NCBI RefSeq assembly: GCF_024345535.1
Contig: NZ_JAGQBH010000006.1
Coordinates: forward strand, 1 to 64,000
Source: Cyanobium sp. N.Huapi 1H5
GTDB taxonomy: Bacteria; Cyanobacteriota; Cyanobacteriia; PCC-6307; Cyanobiaceae
Direction: 5' to 3'
Length of the DNA: 64,000 nt
The notes beneath the pieces are model-generated. The model saw only the letters and a program-made list of their open reading frames with translations, was not told the DNA's origin and searched no databases. Shown piece by piece: positions 51,853 to 58,141 of the stretch (position 1 is the first letter of the stretch; every line of letters starts with the position of its first letter). Made by a program: the position numbers and the translations under genes.

Positions 51853-52029
51853 ATGAATCTCCCCGTGATTGATCATCCGATCGCCCGCCATTTCCCCGAT
51901 GACGACACTCCCCGACAGCCGGAGTGCTCGCCCCTGGACTCGGCACAGCATCGCCGCGCCATGCGCCAGGGGTGCCTGACGATCGGCCCTGCTGAGATCA
52001 AGGCCCTCCGGCCCTGGCTGCGCTCCTGA
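51853..52029 (+). CDS. 58-aa hypothetical protein
   Basis: A short polar protein starting MNLPVIDHPIARHFPDDD and ending IGPAEIKALRPWLRS. An in-frame ATG at 51829 is also possible but would lie across the inverted repeat. No family recognised. It converges with the minus-strand HTH gene, whose stop is two bases away. Confidence 0.5.
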   Translation: MNLPVIDHPIARHFPDDDTPRQPECSPLDSAQHRRAMRQGCLTIGPAEIKALRPWLRS

Positions 52030-52030
52030 T

Positions 52031-52282
52031 TCAGTGGCCGAGGTGAACGGCCAGGGCGAGCCGAACCGCCGGGACATTCACCACAAGTGGAGCACGCTTC
52101 GAGCGGCTGGAGCGGTAGTAGTGAACGCCGCCGCGAATGATGCCAGCGGCCCGCAGTCGCCAGAACTGGGTGCGCGAAACCCTTAACGCTTTCAGAGCGT
52201 CAGGCTGTAGCAACCACTCACTTTGGAACACCTGGGAACATGCCTGCTGTTCCGATTCTATCGGCCGTGAGAATGGCCGCAA
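52031..52282 (-). CDS. Second AlpA-like helix-turn-helix protein
   Basis: An 83-residue protein. WLLQPDALKALRVSRTQFWR, LRAAGIIRGGVHYYR aligns with the HTH protein at 47052-47270 (W-x-x-x-P-(E/D)-A-(V/L)-x-x-L-x-(M/V)-S-R then L-R-x-x-G-(V/I)-I), so the two are paralogues. It is divergent from the capsid gene with only 13 bp between the two starts. A dedicated regulator of the capsid promoter is the simplest reading; excisionase is the alternative. Confidence 0.75.
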   Translation of the reverse strand: MRPFSRPIESEQQACSQVFQSEWLLQPDALKALRVSRTQFWRLRAAGIIRGGVHYYRSSRSKRAPLVVNVPAVRLALAVHLGH

Positions 52283-52295
52283 AGGACGAGTCCTG

Positions 52296-53336
52296 ATGGC
52301 CGTTGATTCTCTGATTGCACCGCCCGCCTATTCCATGGAGGGGCTCCTTCGGTCGCTCGAAGATATCCATCACGACGGCTACGAATCGCGCATCGCTCAA
52401 ACCATGAGCGAGCACGGCCTCGACGCCCAGCACATGCCGGCCTGGAAGTACAGCCGCGCCATCGCTCTGCCGGACAACCGCCTGGTGCGGGCCCTCACCG
52501 CCACCACCAGCGGCGCCGCCGGTGCCGATGCGACCGTCGGAGCTCTGGCTGAGGTGGCCCAGGCCGCCCGACCCGCCACGGTGCTGGAGGCCCTGGGCGT
52601 CCCCCGGCGCGAGATCGGCGGTGCCGCGGCGCTGGAGTTCCCCATCGTCGACCCGTTCACTATCGGCGGGTGGCAGGGAGAGAACGTCGCCGGCCCGAAG
52701 CTCAACCCCACGATCAAGTCCGCGATGGCATCGCCCCGGATGGCGATTGCCCACGTTGAGTTCAGCCGCAACCTGCGACTGCAGGCGAACCGTGGTGAAG
52801 CGGAGCAGGACATCTTGCAGATGCTCCGTGATGCCGCCGGCGCGACCGTGGAGCGTGGGTTCCTGCAGGGCACTGGCAGCCAGAACCAGCCGGCCGGCTT
52901 GATGACGGTTCAGGGCAGGGGGTCGCGCACCTTCGCCGGTGCCACGCCGACCCGCACCGAGCTGGTGAACATGGTCACCGACTTCACCGCCCAGGAGGGG
53001 CGCATCGACAGGGCAGCCTGGTTGATGACCAGCGCCATGGCGGTGGCCCTGATGAACACCGAAGCGCCGGCAACATCCGGCCGGTACCTGCTGGAGGTAG
53101 ACGCCAACGGCACGCCCCGCGTGCTGGGCATCCGGGTGGGAGTCAGCAATCATGCCCTGGCGGGCCGGATCATGCTGTTCCAGCCGGAGAACTGCCGGAT
53201 TGTGTTCTGGGGTCCGGCATTCGCCCTGGCCGACAAGTACAGCCTCGACACCAGCGGCGGCACCCGGCTGGTCGTCTACAACACCTGCGACGTGGTGGCG
53301 ACTCTGCCCCTGCAGATCATCATCGGGGGGCAGTGA
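52296..53336 (+). CDS. HK97-fold phage major capsid protein
   Basis: A 346-residue major capsid protein. About 95 N-terminal residues lead into the HK97-type core. ATVLEALGVPRREIGGAAAL, EFPIVDPFTIGGWQGENVAG (strand before the E-loop) and GFLQGTGSQNQPAGLMTVQG (the invariant 'GTG-x-x-x-Q-P-x-G-(L/I)' turn of the P-domain) are clear. INRAAWLMTS-type A-domain strands and LLEVDANGTPRVLGIRV with the C-terminal DVVATLPLQIIIGGQ follow. AAGGA lies about 10 bases before the ATG at 52296. No portal, prohead protease or terminase gene is adjacent, which is unusual for a prophage. Confidence 0.9.
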   Translation: MAVDSLIAPPAYSMEGLLRSLEDIHHDGYESRIAQTMSEHGLDAQHMPAWKYSRAIALPDNRLVRALTATTSGAAGADATVGALAEVAQAARPATVLEALGVPRREIGGAAALEFPIVDPFTIGGWQGENVAGPKLNPTIKSAMASPRMAIAHVEFSRNLRLQANRGEAEQDILQMLRDAAGATVERGFLQGTGSQNQPAGLMTVQGRGSRTFAGATPTRTELVNMVTDFTAQEGRIDRAAWLMTSAMAVALMNTEAPATSGRYLLEVDANGTPRVLGIRVGVSNHALAGRIMLFQPENCRIVFWGPAFALADKYSLDTSGGTRLVVYNTCDVVATLPLQIIIGGQ

Positions 53337-53686
53337 TGAACGCCCTCTCTGAACACCGGTTGGCTCGGCTACGTGGCCTGAGCCTTGCCCCGGATGATGC
53401 GATCCGCAGCGGCAACCTGTGGCGAATCTTGGGGATCGGCTGTTACCGCCACGCCGAATTGATCGCGTATCTGCAGCTGCGCTGCGAGGTGATCGAACAG
53501 CCACTCCATGAAGGCGACTTCATGGGTGCATCAGGCCGCGGCGAGGCCGGCGCCTACCGCCACGGCGAGGTGCTCGCCGCCTTCGAGGCCGACGCCGCTG
53601 CTGGCACCCTGCCGCGATTCTTCACCGAGCCGGCATGGCTCGCCGCCCACGAATACGACCCCGCGGCGGCGGCTGCCGTCCGGTAG
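53336..53686 (+). CDS. Hypothetical protein downstream of the capsid gene
   Basis: A 116-residue protein whose ATG overlaps the capsid stop by one base (TGATG), implying coupled translation. It contains HRLARLRGLSLAPDDAI, LWRILGIGCYRHAELIAYLQ and a C-terminal part with HGEVLAAFEADAAAG. No homology recognised. Its tight coupling to the capsid gene suggests a structural, scaffold or capsid-sizing role, but that is inferred from position alone. Confidence 0.6.
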   Translation: MNALSEHRLARLRGLSLAPDDAIRSGNLWRILGIGCYRHAELIAYLQLRCEVIEQPLHEGDFMGASGRGEAGAYRHGEVLAAFEADAAAGTLPRFFTEPAWLAAHEYDPAAAAAVR

Positions 53687-53760
53687 TCCGCCGGGATGAG
53701 GGTCCCGGGCTGGCGGTTGTGGCGCCGGCCCTTTCCTCTCCACCACCACCCACCATCCCC

Positions 53761-54111
53761 ATGGCCCAGCAACTCGAAGCAGACCCCGCAGACCGCCGCA
53801 TCAAGTCGATGGTGGTCTCGGTTCCCCAGGCCCTGGACCTGCTCCGGCTCCAGGGGGAGGACCGCCGGGCCGTCCGCGAACGGTGGCGCCTGAACGGCTG
53901 GATCGACCGCAACAACCGGGTGGACCTTGCCCTGGCTGGCCCCGCCATGGTGCCCCGCCAGCCGGCCCGGCCACCCGCACCCGCCAGGGCGAAGCGCCGG
54001 CCACCCGCACCCGCCCGGCAGACCGCAGCACAGCGGCGGGAGGAGGAGACCTGGGCCAGCGATCTCGACCGCGATTTCTACTACCGCCGCCGGGGCATCT
54101 TCCATGGATGA
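53761..54111 (+). CDS. Basic, proline-rich hypothetical protein
   Basis: A 116-residue protein. The first 60 residues look folded (RRIKSMVVSVPQALDLLRLQ, RWRLNGWIDRNNRVDLALAG). The rest is a Pro/Ala/Arg-rich linker ending in an acidic-aromatic tail (ASDLDRDFYYRRRGIFHG). No family recognised. It overlaps the next gene by eight bases. Confidence 0.5.
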   Translation: MAQQLEADPADRRIKSMVVSVPQALDLLRLQGEDRRAVRERWRLNGWIDRNNRVDLALAGPAMVPRQPARPPAPARAKRRPPAPARQTAAQRREEETWASDLDRDFYYRRRGIFHG

Positions 54112-54319
54112 GTTCGCTCCACGCCGCCGCCGCCGTCGCCTCCCGCGCCGGGTGGCCGCGAAGGTGCCCAGCTTCCTCGACGGCTACAGCACCAGCCTCA
54201 CAAATGGCAGCGCCTTGGTGGCGCAGCAGGAGGCCGAGGTCACCCGCCGCTGGGCCGCCGCCTTCGGCCCCGGGACGCGGGTGATCATCTGCGACGACCT
54301 CCGCCTGGAGGATCCATGA
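54104..54319 (+). CDS. 71-aa hypothetical protein with Arg-rich start
   Basis: Starts MDEFAPRRRRRRLPRRVAAK and continues into a short acidic-ending domain (AAAFGPGTRVIICDDLRLED). The Arg cluster could bind nucleic acid. It overlaps the preceding gene by eight bases and the following one by four (ATGA), so it is part of a coupled chain. Confidence 0.5.
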   Translation: MDEFAPRRRRRRLPRRVAAKVPSFLDGYSTSLTNGSALVAQQEAEVTRRWAAAFGPGTRVIICDDLRLEDP

Positions 54320-54510
54320 AGCGGGCACCTGCCATCACCATCACCGCGCCGACAGTGATCGGCTGCAGGGTGAACGGCGCCAGCTACGCCCGGCTGCAGG
54401 CGGCCACCAAGGCGCTCGACATCGGCCTCCCTGAGTTGATCCGGCAGGCCCTCACCGCCTACCTGGGGGAGGCCATCACCGCCCCGAAGATCACAACTGG
54501 CACCGATTGA
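54316..54510 (+). CDS. Ribbon-helix-helix-like small protein
   Basis: A 64-residue protein with a short beta strand then two helices (GCRVNGASYARLQAATKALD, IGLPELIRQALTAYLGEAI), the pattern of Arc/MetJ-type ribbon-helix-helix regulators. It overlaps by four bases with the preceding gene, and its stop overlaps the next start (TGATG). Likely a small transcriptional regulator of the element. Confidence 0.55.
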   Translation: MKRAPAITITAPTVIGCRVNGASYARLQAATKALDIGLPELIRQALTAYLGEAITAPKITTGTD

Positions 54511-54701
54511 TGGCCAGGCCGAAGCGGGAGGGGACGTTCTACATCGCCCTGGGCAAAGACGTCGGCCGCCAGGTGGAGCTGCTGGCCGCTGCCCATGAGG
54601 CGGCACCGTCGGCGATCGTGCGGGCCCTGGTGAAGGCGGGCCTCGCGCACCTGCTGGAGCACGCGCCGGAGTGTGCGCCGGTGATCAGCCGGGAGGGGTG
54701 A
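54510..54701 (+). CDS. Second ribbon-helix-helix-like small protein
   Basis: A 63-residue protein with the same outline as its neighbour: strand FYIALGKDV, then helices GRQVELLAAAHEAAPSAIVR and ALVKAGLAHLLEH. The start overlaps the previous stop by one base. Two adjacent RHH-like genes with different sequences suggest either two regulators or a heterodimer. Confidence 0.55.
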   Translation: MARPKREGTFYIALGKDVGRQVELLAAAHEAAPSAIVRALVKAGLAHLLEHAPECAPVISREG

Positions 54702-54708
54702 GGTTGGC

Positions 54709-54888
54709 TCAGGACGTCTCCAGTTCCTCGGCCAAGGCCAGCACCTTCCCCAGCTCTTCCCCGTAGCGCACGGCCAGCGCGTCCCGCACCGGCGACCCGA
54801 CCGGGTGACTGCTCACCTCGATGCCCAGGGCCTCCAGCCGCTGGCGCAGCTCAGCGAGGCGGGCATGGCGAGGATCCGGTTCGGGCAT
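54709..54888 (-). CDS. 59-aa helical hypothetical protein at the right end
   Basis: A minus-strand frame starting MPEPDPRHARLAELRQRLEA and ending VLALAEELETS, with regular helical periodicity. GGGAGAG lies about 15 bases upstream of the ATG, inside the right arm-repeat cluster. No family recognised; it converges with the RHH gene. Small size keeps this tentative. Confidence 0.4.
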   Translation of the reverse strand: MPEPDPRHARLAELRQRLEALGIEVSSHPVGSPVRDALAVRYGEELGKVLALAEELETS

Positions 54889-54900
54889 GGACTGAGGTTG

Positions 54901-54929
54901 GATCTCTCCCGGAATCTCTCCCCTCTCCC
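54901..54929. repeat. Right cluster of ATCTCTCCC arm-type repeats
   Basis: GATCTCTCCC (54901-54910), AATCTCTCCC (54913-54922) and CCTCTCCC (54922-54929) lie 24 bp inside the right att core. The first two are the same decamers found at the left end, again 12 bp apart, with the order reversed. This supports a shared protein binding to both ends. Confidence 0.6.
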
Positions 54930-54952
54930 TTTTGCGATCCCCGAAAAGTCAG

Positions 54953-54998
54953 TCGGGGCGACAGGATTCGAACCTGCGACCTAGTGCTCCCAAAGCAC
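54953..54998. repeat. attR: element-supplied 3' part of tRNA-Pro
   Basis: The 46-bp copy that completes the functional tRNA-Pro gene. The 5' 28 bases of the tRNA (54999-55026) are chromosomal, so integration preserved the tRNA. Confidence 0.9.
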
Positions 54999-55026
54999 CC
55001 GCGCTACCAAGCTGCGCCACGCCCCG
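54953..55026 (-). tRNA. tRNA-Pro (anticodon UGG)
   Basis: A complete 74-base cloverleaf: acceptor CGGGGCG with CGCCCCG plus discriminator A, D-arm GCGC/GCGC, anticodon stem GGTGC/GCACT (one G-T wobble), loop TTTGGGA with anticodon TGG, and T-arm GCAGG-TTCGAAT-CCTGT. CCA is not encoded. Its 3' part is the integration target of the element. Confidence 0.95.
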
Positions 55027-55214
55027 TCCAGTACACCCTAGTCCATGATCTGGCGACCACCCCTACAGTGACAGGGCGTCAGGTCCAGGGAAGGGCCCAG
55101 GGCTGGCGCTGGTGGAGAGGCTTGAAAGGCAGCCGGTCGAGGTTGCATGTGTACACAGCAGGGCACAGATCCCGCAGGCTCTGGGACGGATCCGCTTCGC
55201 CGCGCTGTTGCGCG

Positions 55215-55604
55215 TCAGGCGTCCAGGGATTGGGGCGCCAACAGCGCTCTGTCGAAGTATTGATCCAGAATCGTTCCTGGCAGCAGTGGGCCCTCGGTGA
55301 AGGCAAGGCCGAGAAGGGTCTTGTGATTCCAGATGTTCATCCACTGAACGCAGGCAGACAGATAGACATTTCGGAACAGGCCGTAGTCGCTGATGTTGAG
55401 GAAGACCTGATCGCTGGGCTTGACCTCAAGCAATCCGCGACGGACGATGCAGGCTCCGGCCCTGCTGATGTCAGCCAGCGTCACGAAGCCCGTACCGCCT
55501 GAGGGCAGATGGATGCTGGCGGGAACGCCCGACGGCAGAACCTGGCGAAGCGAACTGCGTCGATCCTTGTGCCGCAATTGAAACTCGGAAACTTCCGGCG
55601 ACAT
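55215..55604 (-). CDS. PilZ domain protein
   Basis: A 129-residue protein with the c-di-GMP-binding PilZ pattern: HKDRRSSLRQVLPSG (RxxxR) and LADISRAGACIVRRG ((D/N)-x-S-x-x-G), followed by beta strands to LGLAFTEGPLLPGTILDQ. It is a stand-alone PilZ receptor, cytosolic. The ATG at 55604 is used; a longer frame to 55628 adds eight residues. The 282 bp between this gene and the next plus-strand gene are AT-richer and hold no recognisable gene. Confidence 0.82.
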   Translation of the reverse strand: MSPEVSEFQLRHKDRRSSLRQVLPSGVPASIHLPSGGTGFVTLADISRAGACIVRRGLLEVKPSDQVFLNISDYGLFRNVYLSACVQWMNIWNHKTLLGLAFTEGPLLPGTILDQYFDRALLAPQSLDA

Positions 55605-55886
55605 TGATCCAGTGCCAGCCTTGTTCAATCAACCCTAACTGGCAGCCGCTGCAACGTCAACGCCACGCTGGCGGTACAAGCGCATCATTGCCGATGCAAT
55701 AACCCCAGACCAAGAAATGGTTAAGCCTCTGCATGGGAATCGCGGCAAAGAAGGAGTGCTCGTCATCGCGATTAAACGCCGATTTCCTGAGCAGAATCAA
55801 GCCCAGTCAGAAAGGGATGGAGAATGATGTCATCAACCTGACATTTCTTGAGGTTGACTTAGAATGAATACAGCGGGAAGACAGTC

Positions 55887-57737
55887 ATGGCAAGGATTCT
55901 GAGCAGAAGCCGGATCAGTGAGGCAAAGCCCCAGATGCGCAAGGGTTCACTCCAGCGGCTTGCGGCCAGTGGGCTCACCCTGCTGGTTCCGGGCCTGTTG
56001 AGCATAGGCCTAATACAGCCAGCCGCAGCGCAAGAGGGTAAACGAGCGGTGAAGGTGGCCGCCGTTGACTTCATCCCCGCATGGGGTGATCTTGAGGGCA
56101 ATATTCGTCGTCTCGCGCAAGCAGCCGAGCGCGTGGCGGCCCAGGGCGTGGATTATGCCGTGTTTCCCGAAACGGCGATCAGTGGTTACGACTTCACGAA
56201 ACCGGCACAATTGGCGCCCTATGTGGACACCATCCCGGGTCGTGCCACTGCGGCCTTGCTTCCAGTGCTCAAGCGCACCGGGCTGATCATGAGCGTGGGC
56301 ATTGCCGAGAAGGATGCGATCACGGGCATCTTCTACAACACCGCTGTGTTGATGGGCCCTGAGGGCATCATCGGCAAGTACCGCAAGAACGGACTGAACG
56401 GCCAGGACGTACAACTGTTCGGCCCTGGCGACACCGATGTCGGTGTCTTTGACACACCCATCGGGCGCATTGCCCTGATAATTTGCTATGACGACACCTA
56501 CTGGCAATACGACCGGCTGGCAGCCCTGAGAGGGGCTCAGATCATTGCCTGGCACTCGGTGTCCGATCGCGTGATGCCCGGCACCCCGCCGGCGATGGCT
56601 CGCCTCAACCACTCCACAGTGGCCAGTGTTCAACACATGAGCGCGCTCAATGGCGTGTTCGTGGTGGGTGCCACCCGCAGTGGCATTGAGCGCAACCCGA
56701 TCACCGGCAGCCGGCTCTACTACAACGGTGGCTCCAGCATCTGGTCGCCCCTCGGGCACAAGCTGGTCCAGACACCCGTGGTGCCTCCCGAGACGCTCCC
56801 CCCCGGGCTCCATGGATGGATCACGACCACCATCATTCCCGCCGAGGCTGATGCCGTTCGACAGCGGCGATTGGCGGCCCGTCGCCCCTCGCTTTACAAC
56901 CCGTTGCTGGCGCTGCGCCGCGCCTCCAGTGATTCCAACGCAACGGTCGGGAAACGCCCTGTGTCGTTGGCCGCCGCCCAGTGGCTCGGAGGTTCCTCCC
57001 AACTGGGCAGCAGCCTGCCCCGCACCAATGAGCTGATGGTGCTCCCTGAGCTCTCGGGGCTGCCGTCAGGTCTTGGGACCGAAGGGATCAAACGCCGGGC
57101 CGAGCCTCGCGGCGGGGCCTTTGAGCAACTCCTGGCGGACCGCGCCAGAGCCGGAGCGGGCTACCTGGTGGGCAGTTACCCGGAACAGGAGGGCTCGAAG
57201 GTGTTCCATACCGTGGCCCTGGCCGGCCCCCTTGTGGTTCCCACACCGCTGGGCCGCATTGGGCTGGTCACGGTGGGGGATCTCGCCGTGCCGGAGCTGG
57301 TGGGCCTCTACCAGACCCTGCGCACTGACGTGCTGGCCGCTCCAGCCGGTGAGCCTTCAGCGATCAAGGTGGAGATCGACCCACGCCTGTACGCGGTGAG
57401 TGATCCGCCGACGGGCAGAGCCGATCTGCATCCCTATCTGGCCGCCAAGCTGGGCCAGTTCTGGGTGGTCAGCGGCGGCAGGCGGGTCGGCAGCGCCACA
57501 GCAGCAGGGATCTACGGACCTGAGCCGGTGGTGTTCACCCCCACGCTCACGGCGGCCGCGGGAGCTGATGCGGTGCGGCACCGCACCGTGGTGCCGGCGC
57601 CTGGCACCTGGATCAACCAACGGCTGCTGATCATTGGACAGCGCAACGACCTCTACCGCCCTTTAGTCCTGGATCCTCAGAACAGCTGCTTCCAGAAGTG
57701 GAAGCAAGCCGGCCACGGGATGGTGAGCTGCCCATAG
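55887..57737 (+). CDS. Exported tandem carbon-nitrogen hydrolase, second domain degenerate
   Basis: A 616-residue protein with a signal peptide (LTLLVPGLLSIGLIQPAAAQ) and two nitrilase-fold domains. Domain 1 (about 55-335) has the complete Glu-Lys-Cys triad: Glu95 (FPETAISGYD), Lys164 or Lys167 (GKYRKNGLNG) and Cys200 (IICYDDTYW). Domain 2 (about 352-595) keeps LMVLPELSGLP (Glu388) but has Val463 where the cysteine should be (GRIGLVTVGDLA) and no clear lysine. The second half is therefore probably structural. Substrate could be an amide or nitrile in the periplasm. The N-terminal third is less GC-rich than its neighbours. Confidence 0.85.
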   Translation: MARILSRSRISEAKPQMRKGSLQRLAASGLTLLVPGLLSIGLIQPAAAQEGKRAVKVAAVDFIPAWGDLEGNIRRLAQAAERVAAQGVDYAVFPETAISGYDFTKPAQLAPYVDTIPGRATAALLPVLKRTGLIMSVGIAEKDAITGIFYNTAVLMGPEGIIGKYRKNGLNGQDVQLFGPGDTDVGVFDTPIGRIALIICYDDTYWQYDRLAALRGAQIIAWHSVSDRVMPGTPPAMARLNHSTVASVQHMSALNGVFVVGATRSGIERNPITGSRLYYNGGSSIWSPLGHKLVQTPVVPPETLPPGLHGWITTTIIPAEADAVRQRRLAARRPSLYNPLLALRRASSDSNATVGKRPVSLAAAQWLGGSSQLGSSLPRTNELMVLPELSGLPSGLGTEGIKRRAEPRGGAFEQLLADRARAGAGYLVGSYPEQEGSKVFHTVALAGPLVVPTPLGRIGLVTVGDLAVPELVGLYQTLRTDVLAAPAGEPSAIKVEIDPRLYAVSDPPTGRADLHPYLAAKLGQFWVVSGGRRVGSATAAGIYGPEPVVFTPTLTAAAGADAVRHRTVVPAPGTWINQRLLIIGQRNDLYRPLVLDPQNSCFQKWKQAGHGMVSCP

Positions 57738-57778
57738 GGGTGGCCATGCCCCACGGTCTGGGGGCGTTGGCCCGCCCC

Positions 57779-58141
57779 TCACCCCCAGCGCCGCCTGCGG
57801 CTCACTGCCACGCTGCCATCGAAGCCGGGAACCGGCACCTGGCACTTGCTGACCTCCACCGCCAAGGGGATCGGCCCGTAGCAATCCTCCAGCGCATCGA
57901 GGATCCGCTCGCTGTAGTGCTCCAGGGTGAGGCAGCGGATGGTGCGGGCCTGCGCCTGCAGTACGGCGATGCCTCGGCCGTAGTCGTAGCCCTGGCTGAG
58001 GTCGTCGCTGCGGGCCGTGGCGGCCAGATCCGCCCCCAGGGAGAAGGACAGCTCGAACCACTGGCCGTGGCGCCGCTCCTGCTCGTAGACCCCCACATGG
58101 GCCCAGAGCCGCAGCCCCCGCACGTGGATCGCCTCGGTCAC
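57779..58141 (-). CDS. folB: Dihydroneopterin aldolase
   Basis: A 120-residue FolB, which converts dihydroneopterin to hydroxymethyl-dihydropterin in folate synthesis. [20 protein letters not shown] holds the family's (G/A)-x-x-G-(V/x)-x-(P/E)-x-E region with catalytic Glu; [13 protein letters not shown] and [18 protein letters not shown] (Lys) complete the site. Its start overlaps the proA stop by four bases. Confidence 0.9.
   Translation of the reverse strand: MTEAIHVRGLRLWAHVGVYEQERRHGQWFELSFSLGADLAATARSDDLSQGYDYGRGIAVLQAQARTIRCLTLEHYSERILDALEDCYGPIPLAVEVSKCQVPVPGFDGSVAVSRRRRWG

Larger units (their letters stand above)
45457..54998. mobile_element. Integrated 9.5-kb element at tRNA-Pro(UGG), capsid-encoding satellite-like
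   Basis: The element is bounded by a perfect 46-bp direct repeat (45457-45502 and 54953-54998) that equals tRNA-Pro positions 29-74. Contents in order: tyrosine integrase, AlpA-like HTH protein, primase-polymerase/RepA-like ATPase with iteron-like repeats, a membrane protein, a long non-coding region, small proteins, a second AlpA-like protein on the minus strand, an HK97-type major capsid protein, and small genes including two ribbon-helix-helix-like proteins. No terminase, portal, maturation protease, tail or lysin gene is visible. The unit from one att copy to the next is 9,496 bp. Integrase-tRNA insertion, its own replication gene and a lone capsid gene suggest a phage satellite. Confidence 0.85.

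Noticed and set aside
45457-54998. Ordinary degraded prophage
   Set aside because: Integrase, replication and capsid genes are all full length and the att repeats are identical, while whole packaging and tail modules are absent without remnants. That fits a satellite better than random decay, though decay cannot be excluded.
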